A stretch of DNA of 42,729 nucleotides from Lachnoclostridium sp. UBA1308 (lineage in GTDB: Bacteria; Bacillota; Clostridia; Lachnospirales; Lachnospiraceae): contig DBTU01000003.1 in assembly GCA_002307215.1 (NCBI GenBank), positions 94,096 to 136,824 on the forward strand, read 5' to 3'. The translations under genes and the position numbers were made by a program. Numbering within the stretch: position 1 is the first letter of the stretch; each line of letters begins with the position of its first letter. Positions 31,599 through 39,612 of this stretch are shown here, in pieces. The notes under the pieces were generated by a model. That model had not been told where the DNA came from. It saw only the letters and a list, made by a program, of their open reading frames with translations, and did not search any database.

Positions 31599-33461
31599 AT
31601 GAAAGAATTAAAAGGAAAAAATGTACTTATCTGTGACAATGATTTGAAACGAAGAGAAAAAGCAAACAGAGAGTATCTTATGAAATTAACCAGTGATAAT
31701 CTGTTGTTTAATTTTAAATTAGAGGCAGGTAGATATACAGGCAGAGGAATTCCGGAAGATGCACATGATGGCTGGGAGTCTCCGGTTTGCCAACTAAGAG
31801 GACATTTTCTGGGCCATTGGTTGTCAGCCGCAGCAATCCACTATGATAAGACCGGTGATATGGAATTAAAAGCCAAAGCAGATGTCATTATCGATGAATT
31901 ATACGAATGTCAAAAGGATAACGGAGGCCAATGGGCTGGTCCGGTACCTGAAAAATATCTATACTGGATTGCTAATGGTAAGAGTATCTGGGCGCCACAG
32001 TACAATATTCATAAATTATTTATGGGCTTAGTGGATATGCATTTATATGCAAACAGTCAAAAGGCTCTTGAGATTGCAGATCATTTCGCCGATTGGTTTG
32101 TTGATTGGAGCAGTAAATATTCCAGAGAAAAATTTGATGAGATTTTAGATGTTGAAACAGGCGGGATGCTTGAAGTATGGGCGGAGTTGCTTCACATTAC
32201 AGGAAATGATAAATATAAAACATTATTGGAGCGATATTACCGCAGCCGTCTTTTTCAGCCTTTACTGGATGGAAAAGATCCGCTTACCAATATGCATGCA
32301 AATACAACGATTCCTGAAATACTTGGCTGTGCCAGAGCTTATGAGGTAACGAAAGAAGATAGATGGATGGATATAGTTGTGGCATACTGGAACTGTGCAG
32401 TTACGGAGAGAGGCAGCCTAGTAACCGGAGGGCAGACGGCCGGTGAAGTATGGATGCCAAAGAATAAGATAAAGGCACGCCTGGGTGATAAGAACCAGGA
32501 ACACTGTACCGTTTATAATATGATGCGCGTAGCAGAGTTTTTATTCAGACATACCATGGATCCCGCATATCTGCATTATATAGAATATAATCTTTATAAC
32601 GGTATTATGGCACAAGCCTATTATCAGGAATATTTCTTAACCGGTAATAAACATAGCAACCCGGAAACAGGCCTTTTGACATATTTTCTTCCCATGAAGG
32701 CGGGACTACGTAAGGATTGGAGTAAGGAAACCGACAGCTTTTTCTGTTGTCACGGAACTATGGTTCAAGCGAATGCTGCCTTTAATAGAAATATTTATTA
32801 CAAGGATAATAATGAAATTTATATTTGTCAATATTTTAGCTCTGAGATGAAAACAGTAATCGATGGAAATGAAATTCGGATTACCCAATATCAGGATAAT
32901 CTGAGTGGAAGTATGTTGACCTCTTCTAATACGGCAGGGTTTAATGAAATAAATGAGACAACAGTGCTTCATGAAAATATGCCGGATTACAGAAAATATG
33001 ATTTCGCAGTATACACCGCTGATCCAACGGAGATAACTCTTAACTTAAGGATACCTGATTGGATTATGTCAGAAGCAAAGATTTATATCAATGATGAACT
33101 TTATGGAAGGACAATGGACAATACTGCATTTTATAAGATAAAGCGTGTATGGAAGGAAGGGGACAAACTAAGCCTTATCTTACCCATTGGAATACGTTTT
33201 ATTCCGCTTCCCGATGATGAGAACACCGGGGCCTTCCGCTTCGGACCTGAGGCACTCGCAGGCATCTGTGAATCGGAAAGAATCTTGTATGTGGAGCAGG
33301 AGGATATTGCCTCGGAAATAATAATGGAAAATGAGAGAGAGTGGGGAAGTTGGCGCTTTTTCTTTAAAACCGCAAGTCAAGATCCTGCAATTCAATTGAG
33401 AAGAATTCGGGATATCGGATATGAACCTATGCAGGTATATTTTCAAATCAAAAAACGCTAA
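31599..33461 (+). CDS. GH127-family beta-L-arabinofuranosidase
   Basis: This 620-residue cytoplasmic enzyme has the DUF1680 (alpha/alpha)6 barrel: LRGHFLGHWLSAAA, GLVDMHLYANSQKALEIA, GGMLEVWAEL. The zinc-thiolate site of the family is visible as Glu301 and Cys303 (QEHCTVYN) with the pair Cys383-Cys384 (FFCCHGTM), one of which acts as nucleophile in characterised GH127 enzymes. The C-terminal beta domain closes normally. GH146 is a close alternative. It is translated from a GGAG site 15 bp after GH43 and ends in a strong terminator. Confidence 0.92.
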   Translation: MKELKGKNVLICDNDLKRREKANREYLMKLTSDNLLFNFKLEAGRYTGRGIPEDAHDGWESPVCQLRGHFLGHWLSAAAIHYDKTGDMELKAKADVIIDELYECQKDNGGQWAGPVPEKYLYWIANGKSIWAPQYNIHKLFMGLVDMHLYANSQKALEIADHFADWFVDWSSKYSREKFDEILDVETGGMLEVWAELLHITGNDKYKTLLERYYRSRLFQPLLDGKDPLTNMHANTTIPEILGCARAYEVTKEDRWMDIVVAYWNCAVTERGSLVTGGQTAGEVWMPKNKIKARLGDKNQEHCTVYNMMRVAEFLFRHTMDPAYLHYIEYNLYNGIMAQAYYQEYFLTGNKHSNPETGLLTYFLPMKAGLRKDWSKETDSFFCCHGTMVQANAAFNRNIYYKDNNEIYICQYFSSEMKTVIDGNEIRITQYQDNLSGSMLTSSNTAGFNEINETTVLHENMPDYRKYDFAVYTADPTEITLNLRIPDWIMSEAKIYINDELYGRTMDNTAFYKIKRVWKEGDKLSLILPIGIRFIPLPDDENTGAFRFGPEALAGICESERILYVEQEDIASEIIMENEREWGSWRFFFKTASQDPAIQLRRIRDIGYEPMQVYFQIKKR

Positions 33462-33527
33462 GGCAAGCATGATTCTTTTATTTACATGCATTCATTAAGA
33501 TTAATCCTATAGAATTCAGCATTTATA

Positions 33528-33579
33528 TAGGCTTCACATACTCCCAACACAGTGCATTGTTGGGAGTATGTGAAGCCTA
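33528..33579. terminator. Strong terminator after GH127
   Basis: Perfect 22-bp arms (33528-33549 and 33558-33579) surround an 8-base loop, followed by CTTTATTT. An unusually long perfect stem, it could work in both directions. Confidence 0.88.
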
Positions 33580-33642
33580 CTTTATTTGTGGATAGATCAC
33601 CATTCTATTCTTATTGAAGCTTTCTGAAAGTTTCCCATAAGT

Positions 33643-33683
33643 ATAAGTTTCTACACCTATAAATATAAGTTAATACATGTTTA
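33643..33683. promoter_or_regulatory. AraC-type direct-repeat operator, copy A (redox cassette)
   Basis: TTTCTACA (33648-33655) and TTAATACA (33670-33677) are 22 bp apart. The whole 41-bp block closely matches 41278-41318 upstream of the GH8 gene. It lies directly before the -35 box, as an activator site would. The remainder of 33462-33732 is the terminator and A+T-rich spacer. Confidence 0.6.
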
Positions 33684-33711
33684 TTTACAAAAAACTATCG
33701 TATGATATTGT
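33684..33711 (+). promoter_or_regulatory. Promoter of the redox cassette
   Basis: TTTACA (33684-33689), a 16-bp spacer and TATTGT (33706-33711), imperfect as expected for an activated promoter. Confidence 0.45.
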
Positions 33712-33732
33712 TTAGATTAGGAGGTAAGATGA

Positions 33733-34719
33733 ATGGTAAAGCTACAGGATTCTATCACTATTAGGGGCAACATAATCAAGAACAGAATCGTAATGGAACC
33801 ATTGTATACGTTCTCCTTCCGGGGAGATAACGGATCCTTTTATGGAAAACAGCACCTGGAGCATTACACAAGATGTGCGAAAGGCGGTGTAGGACTGCTC
33901 ATAGTTCAAGGTACAGATGTCCTTGGAGCTGTTACTTCAACTGAAAAGTGGTCAGAGGAGAATACCGGGGTATTAAAACAAATTGCGGAAAATTGCCATG
34001 AATACGGAGTGACTGTTCTATTACAACTTGCTTGCAAAGAGCAGGATATAAATGAGATGAGTGTGACGGAAATTACAAAGATGCAACAGGATATGATGCA
34101 GGCGGCGGTTACAGCCGATGAACTTGGTTTTAACGGCGTTGAATTTCACTTTGCACATGGCTTCACCTTATGTAAATTTCTTGATGCTTCATACAACCGA
34201 CGAACCGACCAGTACGGAGGTGATATTGATAATAGAGCTAGAATATTGACTGATATTATCCCTGAGATACGAAAGAATACACAGGATAAATTTATGCTGA
34301 GTGTTCGTATGGGGGAGAGTCAACCGGAGAGCAGAGATGGTATCGAGGCTGCAAAAACCTTTGAAAAAGCAGGAGTTAATCTTCTTAATATATCCTTTGG
34401 CATGAAGCCTCCCATATTAGATGTCCCGGAGGGCTTTCCCTGTAGTAAGATGACCTTCAGTGCAGGTATTATTAAAAGGGAAGTGAATATCCCTGTGATT
34501 GCGGTAAATCAAATTCGTACCGAAGCACAGGCACAGTATTTACTTAAGAATGGGTATGCGGATTTTATTGGCATCGGCAGAGGCATACTGGCGGATACAG
34601 AATTTGCTAATCATATGCTAAACGGTGAACCAATCAATAAGTGTCACGGTTGTAAAAGGTGTTTGTGGTTTACGGATCATACAAAATGCCCGGCGAGAAA
34701 AAGTGATATGAAAGATTAA
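33733..34719 (+). CDS. Old Yellow Enzyme-family flavin oxidoreductase with cysteine cluster (1)
   Basis: This 328-residue FMN TIM-barrel has IKNRIVMEPLYTF, GVEFHFAHGFTLCKFLDASYNRRTDQYGG with family histidines and tyrosine, and IGIGRGILADTEFA for FMN phosphate. It ends shortly after Cys304-x2-Cys307-x2-Cys310-x8-Cys319, which looks like a [4Fe-4S] ligand set. The C-terminal FAD/NAD domain of dienoyl-CoA reductases and trimethylamine dehydrogenase is absent. AGGAGGT precedes the ATG. First gene of a five-gene same-strand cassette. Confidence 0.88.
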   Translation: MVKLQDSITIRGNIIKNRIVMEPLYTFSFRGDNGSFYGKQHLEHYTRCAKGGVGLLIVQGTDVLGAVTSTEKWSEENTGVLKQIAENCHEYGVTVLLQLACKEQDINEMSVTEITKMQQDMMQAAVTADELGFNGVEFHFAHGFTLCKFLDASYNRRTDQYGGDIDNRARILTDIIPEIRKNTQDKFMLSVRMGESQPESRDGIEAAKTFEKAGVNLLNISFGMKPPILDVPEGFPCSKMTFSAGIIKREVNIPVIAVNQIRTEAQAQYLLKNGYADFIGIGRGILADTEFANHMLNGEPINKCHGCKRCLWFTDHTKCPARKSDMKD

Positions 34720-34763
34720 GAATTATGCAAGAAGTAGAGTTTGTTACGAAGGGAGAAATTGTT

Positions 34764-35348
34764 TTGATTCATAACGAAGTAATTGATTGTATTCTCACGC
34801 GCAGAAGTACGCGCATGTTTAAGGAGCAACAGATGGAACCCGAACAACTGGAAACGCTTCTTGAAACAGCTAGATGGGCACCCAGCGGTGGCAACAACCA
34901 GAGCTGGCTCTTCACTGCCATACAAGACAAGGTGAAGCTCTTAAAACTTAACGACTTAGTGAAAGAGGGCTTTCAACACTGGATTCCGGATGATGATTAT
35001 CCCGGTAAGTTAGGAGCCAAGAAGAGCTCGCAAAAGGAAGGCTATAACTTTTATTACCAAGCGCCTACCCTCATCATAGCATCAAATCGACCTAATTATG
35101 AAAATGCCATGGCAGATTGTTCCCTTGCACTTGAAAACATCTTTATATCAGCAAACTCGCTGGGGCTGGGTAGTTGTTATATCAATCAGCTTCACTGGCT
35201 TCGTAATGATCAGGGGGTACGTGATTTTCTTTTTGAGTTAGGAGTACCAAGAGAACATACAATTTGCTCCGCGGCAGCAGTTGGCTATATTGACAAAGAA
35301 TCAAAGGCTCCGATACGCAGTGAGAATACGATTCATATTATTATATAG
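34764..35348 (+). CDS. Nitroreductase-family protein
   Basis: This is an FMN-dependent NAD(P)H oxidoreductase: ILTRRSTRMFKEQQ at the start (FMN phosphate arginines), ARWAPSGGNNQSW, DCSLALENIFISANSLGLGSCYI, and a C-terminal AAAVGYIDKE. I choose the TTG at 34764 (195 residues) because AAGGGAG lies seven bases before it and family members begin here; an ATG at 34725 has a poor site. It follows the first flavin enzyme with almost no gap. Confidence 0.88.
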   Translation: MIHNEVIDCILTRRSTRMFKEQQMEPEQLETLLETARWAPSGGNNQSWLFTAIQDKVKLLKLNDLVKEGFQHWIPDDDYPGKLGAKKSSQKEGYNFYYQAPTLIIASNRPNYENAMADCSLALENIFISANSLGLGSCYINQLHWLRNDQGVRDFLFELGVPREHTICSAAAVGYIDKESKAPIRSENTIHIII

Positions 35349-35413
35349 AAAGCCTTAATAACGAATCAGATACAATAATCACAAATAAATTAAACTAGAA
35401 AGGTGACAAAAAG

Positions 35414-35878
35414 ATGAATCCAACACTTAGTACACTATTAGCAGACGAAGAGGAGTTACAATATGATACTTTTTGTAATGAAGATGCACTTCAACTTGGT
35501 TTACTGATTATTAAGATTGCAAAAGAAGAAATAAAAAGAGGGATAGCAGTTCATATAGAACTTGATGAATGTCCTTTGTTCACACATTTTATGGAGGGGA
35601 CTTCCGGTGATAATCTATATTGGGTGAATGCTAAGAAAAATGTTGTGAAGAAATTCGGTAACAGTTCTTTGTATATCGGTGAGATGTATAAGGATCAAGG
35701 AACTACATTTCATAAGGCGACAGAGCTTACGGACAAGGAATACCAAGCGGAAGGCGGTTCCTTCCCATTGATTGTACGTGGACAAGGCAGAATAGGTTCG
35801 GTTACCGTCTCAGGACTTACAGGGGAAGAAGATCATGCACTTGCAGCGGAAGGGATAAGAAGACTTCTTTCAAGATAA
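35414..35878 (+). CDS. UPF0303/GlcG-HbpS-like protein
   Basis: This 154-residue protein matches the UPF0303 group of the GlcG/HbpS-like fold: ELDECPLFTHFMEGTSGDNLYWVNAKKNVV, then FPLIVRGQGRIGSVTVSGLTGEEDHALAAEGI. No membrane segment or signal. Members often neighbour oxidoreductases; HbpS itself binds haem, but a haem role here is only suggested by fold. AAAGGTG precedes the ATG. Confidence 0.85.
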   Translation: MNPTLSTLLADEEELQYDTFCNEDALQLGLLIIKIAKEEIKRGIAVHIELDECPLFTHFMEGTSGDNLYWVNAKKNVVKKFGNSSLYIGEMYKDQGTTFHKATELTDKEYQAEGGSFPLIVRGQGRIGSVTVSGLTGEEDHALAAEGIRRLLSR

Positions 35879-35981
35879 TATAGAAAACAGCGAGATATAT
35901 TTAAACGGCAAGGCATATTTAAGACGCCGGAAAAAGCTTTCGATACTTATAGTTTAGGAAGTAGTGAAAGGAGTTAGGATT

Positions 35982-36815
35982 ATGAGAATTGGCGGGGGGA
36001 TAGAAAAACCGTATAAGAATCCGGAGGAATGGTATCCATTCATAAAAGAATTAGGATATAGGGCTGTTTTGGCCCCCATCGATTACCTGGCACATGAGGA
36101 TGAAAAGCAGGCATATCTTAAATGTGTCAGAGAACATGATCTGGTAATCGGTGAAGTCGGTGTATGGAGAAATATAATCGCTTTGGATGATAAAGAGCGC
36201 AAGATTGCTGTGGAGTATTGCACAAATCAATTAGCGCTGGCAGATGAGCTAAACGCAAACTGCTGTGTAAACCTTACGGGTAGCAGAGGTGCAATCTGGG
36301 ATGGCTTTTATGAAGAAAACTATTCAACAGACACCTATGCATTAATCGTTGATTCGATCCGGGAGGTGATTGATTTTGTAAAGCCGACGCGCACCTCTTA
36401 TGCGATTGAAACAATGCCCTGGATGATACCGGATTCACCGGACGATTATCTGAAATTGATTCATGATGTGGATAGAAAAGCATTTGGGGTTCATCTGGAC
36501 TTTGTAAATATGATTAATTGCCCAAAACGGTATCTGTTCTGTGATGCATTTGTAGAGGAATGTTTTTCGAAATTGGGGCCTTATATCAAGAGCATTCATG
36601 GGAAAGATGTAATAATGGACAATGCTTATACAACCCTGATTCATGAGACAATGCCGGGAAAAGGAAAGATAAATTATCAAAAGGTTGCAAAGCTATGTGA
36701 GTCGCTTGGTCCGGATACAACACTGTTTGTAGAACATCTGCCTGATTTTGAAAGTTATAAGCAGGCTGCGGGTTTTGTACGAGAACAAGCTATCTTAGCC
36801 GGAATTAACACTTGA
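35982..36815 (+). CDS. Sugar phosphate isomerase/epimerase-like TIM-barrel protein
   Basis: The start is ATG 35982 after AAAGGAG (278 residues). The AP-endonuclease-2/xylose-isomerase-like barrel shows GEVGVWRNII, ANCCVNLTGSRG, YAIETMPWMIPDS with the metal-binding glutamate, GVHLDFVNMINCP, IKSIHGKDV, and LFVEHLPDF. These keep the Glu/Asp/His/Glu metal ligand pattern of the family. It probably isomerises or epimerises a sugar or polyol; substrate not deducible. It sits between the UPF0303 gene and the second flavin enzyme. Confidence 0.82.
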   Translation: MRIGGGIEKPYKNPEEWYPFIKELGYRAVLAPIDYLAHEDEKQAYLKCVREHDLVIGEVGVWRNIIALDDKERKIAVEYCTNQLALADELNANCCVNLTGSRGAIWDGFYEENYSTDTYALIVDSIREVIDFVKPTRTSYAIETMPWMIPDSPDDYLKLIHDVDRKAFGVHLDFVNMINCPKRYLFCDAFVEECFSKLGPYIKSIHGKDVIMDNAYTTLIHETMPGKGKINYQKVAKLCESLGPDTTLFVEHLPDFESYKQAAGFVREQAILAGINT

Positions 36816-36887
36816 GAGGTTATGGCAGAAATTTCATAAGCGCACTGCACATATAGGAGAGGGCTAATATTTGGGAAGGACTAGTAT

Positions 36888-37979
36888 ATGAGAAAAATAA
36901 ATACACCGATTAAAATTGGGTCAAAAATGGTTAAAAATAGAATCACCTACGCGCCTACTGTAAAATTCGGATGGTCTGATAACACCGGTATTCCAAATAA
37001 TTATTTTGTCAGACATTATGAGGACAGGGCAGAAGGCGGTACCGGGTTGATTGTAGTGGAAGCAACTTGTATCAGTCCTTCAGGCCGACTAGCACCATCA
37101 CAACTAGGATTATGGGAGGATGCGCAGATCGAAGGTCATCGAAGTATTTCGGATGCCTGTCATAAACATGGAGCTGTCGTATTAGTACAAATACATCACG
37201 CCGGATATAATACTCATCCTGAGTGCGGTTCATCAAGGGGCCCATCTGTGGTAGAATGGCGAGATAATCAGACTGAAGCGTTATCTCATGATGAAATCAT
37301 AGCAATTCGTAATCAATTTATAGATGCAGCCAAACGAGCAAAAATAGCCGGTTATGATGGTGTTCAGTTACATGCCTGTCATGCATATTTGATTAACCAA
37401 TTTGTCAGTTCAAGAGTGAATCTACGAACGGATGAATATGGTGGTAGCTTAGAAAATCGTACCCGTTTCGGATGTGAAATTATACGAGGCATACACGAAG
37501 CCTGCGGAAGTGATTTTATTGTATCTGTTCGCACACCCGGCGCCGAACCTACAGTGGAGGAAGCCTGGGCTATCGCTGATACCTACATAGCAGCGGGGGC
37601 TGATTACTTACAGATATCCGGAGGCATCGGACCTGAGGAGATAAATTATCCGGAAGGCCTTCCCTACAATCATATCGTCTGGTATGGAACGCAGATGCAT
37701 ACCCATGTGAATGGACGGGTACCCGTTTCTGTCGTCAACGGTATCCTAAAGCCTGATCTCGCATGCCAGCTAATTGAGGAGGAACTTACGGATACGATAG
37801 ACTCAGCAAGAGCATTACTGGCTGACCCCAAATGGGCAAGAGCTGTGATAGAGGATCAGGAATATGTTACGTGCAGAAATTGTAAGGTATGTTTTTGGAG
37901 CCCATTTATGGAGCATAAGTGTCCTGCTGTTACGCAGCGGTATAAAACAGATCCGAACTGTGTGGATTATTTATTATAA
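36888..37979 (+). CDS. Old Yellow Enzyme-family flavin oxidoreductase with cysteine cluster (2)
   Basis: This 363-residue paralogue of the protein at 33733 has GSKMVKNRITYAPTVKFGW, VQIHHAGYNT, GYDGVQLHACHAYLINQFVS and RTDEYGGSLENRTRF. Near the C-terminus Cys329-x2-Cys332-x2-Cys335-x9-Cys345 repeats the putative [4Fe-4S] ligand arrangement, and the FAD/NAD domain is again missing. The start codon has only a weak GGAAGGA-like site. It is last in the cassette; A+T-rich DNA with a tRNA fragment follows. Confidence 0.88.
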   Translation: MRKINTPIKIGSKMVKNRITYAPTVKFGWSDNTGIPNNYFVRHYEDRAEGGTGLIVVEATCISPSGRLAPSQLGLWEDAQIEGHRSISDACHKHGAVVLVQIHHAGYNTHPECGSSRGPSVVEWRDNQTEALSHDEIIAIRNQFIDAAKRAKIAGYDGVQLHACHAYLINQFVSSRVNLRTDEYGGSLENRTRFGCEIIRGIHEACGSDFIVSVRTPGAEPTVEEAWAIADTYIAAGADYLQISGGIGPEEINYPEGLPYNHIVWYGTQMHTHVNGRVPVSVVNGILKPDLACQLIEEELTDTIDSARALLADPKWARAVIEDQEYVTCRNCKVCFWSPFMEHKCPAVTQRYKTDPNCVDYLL

Positions 37980-38002
37980 ATTTATAGATATGATTTTGAC
38001 AT

Positions 38003-38028
38003 CCAGTTCAAATCTGGTTGTCGCCTTG
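38003..38028 (+). other. tRNA-Cys 3' fragment, copy A
   Basis: 26 bases identical to 40996-41021 form most of a T-arm (CCAG, loop TTCAAAT, CTGGT), an acceptor strand TGTCGCC and discriminator T, as in tRNA-Cys. No 5' half (a GGCGACA acceptor strand) is found upstream. It is a scar, not a functional tRNA. Confidence 0.65.
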
Positions 38029-38030
38029 AT

Positions 38031-38072
38031 AAAGAGAAGATGCATCACGTGAGTGATGTGGCTTCTCTTTTT
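38031..38072 (+). terminator. Terminator behind tRNA-Cys fragment A
   Basis: AAAGAGAAG/CTTCTCTTT arms with an inner CATCAC/GTGATG pair, then Ts. It would also close the redox cassette transcript. Confidence 0.8.
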
Positions 38073-38170
38073 CCAATGTGAACAGTTTCTATTCTTATGA
38101 TGGCTTTCCTGGGTTTTCGGAAAGCTGTTGTTCGACGGTGAATTAATAAATGGAACTTCGCCGTTAACCA

Positions 38171-38356
38171 TTATTCGGTAAGCTCATTCGGCACAGTCTC
38201 GGTTTCAATATCATGCAAATCCTCCTCTCGTTTCCTTTTCTGCTTCTTGCGTTTATAGTGATTGGGACAAACTTCCTCTATCTGGTGCACACATTTCTTT
38301 TTAGATTCAAGATTAACCAAATAGACCACTGTATCAGAATATTTATTGCTTAGCAA
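38171..38356 (-). CDS. Short hydrophilic open frame, doubtful
   Basis: 61 codons from a TTG without a clear ribosome binding site. The product is very basic then acidic (YKRKKQKRKREEDLHD) with two cysteines, and codons look plausible. It may be a remnant of a larger gene; no family recognised. The surrounding stretch 37980-38536 otherwise holds the tRNA fragment, its terminator and the peptidase promoter. Confidence 0.3.
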   Translation of the reverse strand: MLSNKYSDTVVYLVNLESKKKCVHQIEEVCPNHYKRKKQKRKREEDLHDIETETVPNELTE

Positions 38357-38408
38357 AGGATTTAATCATGACATAGATAATTATTATCATAATTTTACAA
38401 AATTACAA

Positions 38409-38431
38409 ATTTACAAAGTAAATTTGTAAAT
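38409..38431. promoter_or_regulatory. Palindrome upstream of the peptidase gene
   Basis: ATTTACAAA (38409-38417) and TTTGTAAAT (38423-38431) form 9-bp perfect arms with a 5-base spacer. It resembles a regulator site and lies upstream of the promoter. Confidence 0.5.
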
Positions 38432-38455
38432 AATACTACAATTTACAATATATGG

Positions 38456-38484
38456 TTGATGCTATATCCCATTTGTGATACAAT
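38456..38484 (+). promoter_or_regulatory. Promoter of the C39-like peptidase gene
   Basis: TTGATG (38456-38461), a 17-bp spacer and TACAAT (38479-38484). Confidence 0.55.
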
Positions 38485-38536
38485 AACTCTGCAAGCTTGT
38501 AGATTAAAAAATAAGATAATTTAGGAGGCAAAACCT

Positions 38537-39259
38537 ATGAAGAAACTAAAGAGAATTATTTTTGCTCAAGTAATACTATCAATGCTGGTATGTTTTAGCC
38601 ATAATGACTTAATTGCATCTGCTGCATCCACTGATACTTCCGTAAGTATCAATGTTGATGGTGACTTATCAATAAGTGAAGGCGCGGTACCATATGTTGC
38701 TAGTAAAGAAGACATAGCAAGGGATCAAGAGAAATTAGGTAAACAGACGAAGTCTATCGGAACAAGATCTGTAAGCAGTGTCCTCAGCGTTCCTGTGTTT
38801 TGACAGGATAATTGGTATTATTGTGGTCCCGCGACAGTAAAACAGGTGCTACAATATTATAATGGATCTTCGTCTAGTCAATCGACATATGCATCCGAGC
38901 TTGGAACAACAATGGACGGTACAACTATGACAAATATACCGGGTGTCTTAAACAATCATCAAAGTAATAACATGTTCGTATATTATTCATTCAATAGCTT
39001 TGACGAATGGTATCCTCGAGTAGGCTTGGATATTAGAATTGGTAATCCTGTTGTAATAGATATAATATCTACGACATCTAATTGGTTATATACAACTTCT
39101 GGACATTATATGTGTATCTCCGGATATGATGATGCTACTTCAACGAAATTTGCGTGGGTTACTGATCCTCATCCAACTTATTATGGAACTTATATACGTA
39201 CGGCTGATGAAGTATATACCGTGAATAATGCACACTGGAGACATGCAATCGTTTGGTAA
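38537..39259 (+). pseudogene. Secreted C39-like cysteine peptidase gene interrupted by one in-frame TGA
   Basis: The frame opens with ATG after AGGAGG and a signal peptide (KRIIFAQVILSMLVCF). Codon 89 is TGA (38801-38803), after SVLSVPVF. The same frame then continues without further stops for 151 codons to TAA at 39257-39259 and encodes the whole catalytic domain: WYYCGPATVKQVL with Cys96, GHYMCISGYDD with His190 and WVTDPHP with Asp210. The break sits just before the catalytic cysteine, so termination would destroy activity. A recent nonsense mutation is the simplest reading; readthrough or a sequencing error are alternatives. No restart codon with a ribosome binding site is seen after the TGA. 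Confidence 0.78.
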
Positions 39260-39268
39260 TTGTAATTG

Positions 39269-39315
39269 AGCCCCTCAATACCATATAAACAATGTTTTGG
39301 GGGGCTGTTTTTATT
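39269..39315 (+). terminator. Terminator after the peptidase gene
   Basis: AGCCCCTCAA (39269-39278) pairs with TTGGGGGGCT (39297-39306), then GTTTTTATT. The rest of 39260-39612 is A+T-rich intergenic DNA with no convincing gene. Confidence 0.85.
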
Positions 39316-39612
39316 AATTGTATAAGGGTTGATTTCATTTTCCAAAAGACAAATACACGAATCAAATAATTGATGGCTGTAAGTGGCTTTGTGATAATAA
39401 ATGATTTGTGAACATTGACGCCATAACAGGTTTGTTAAGCAACCTTCAATAATAAAAATGATTTATATTCTGCTTAATCCAAGATAGTTTTATGACTCAC
39501 CTCACAGTGCTTTGTAGTGTGGCTTCTTGAAGTTATTTTATCAAGAAAGTATAGGCAGTCAAAACTATCATTAATATTTGTGCCGTAGCTTAGCGGCAGA
39601 ATGGAGATTGAT

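Noticed and set aside
37974..38171. 65-codon minus-strand frame after the second flavin enzyme
   Set aside because: It reads antisense through the tRNA-Cys fragment and terminator and has no initiation signals.
38846..39259. Independent gene for the second half of the C39-like peptidase
   Set aside because: It is in the same frame as the upstream half, has no ribosome binding site or ATG at its start, and would lack the catalytic cysteine at 38822-38824.
39581..39606. Sequence resembling a tRNA 5' half (GTAGCTTAGCGGCAGA)
   Set aside because: The D-stem does not pair convincingly, no anticodon or T-arm follows, and the stretch overlaps the ribosome binding site of the lipoprotein gene.
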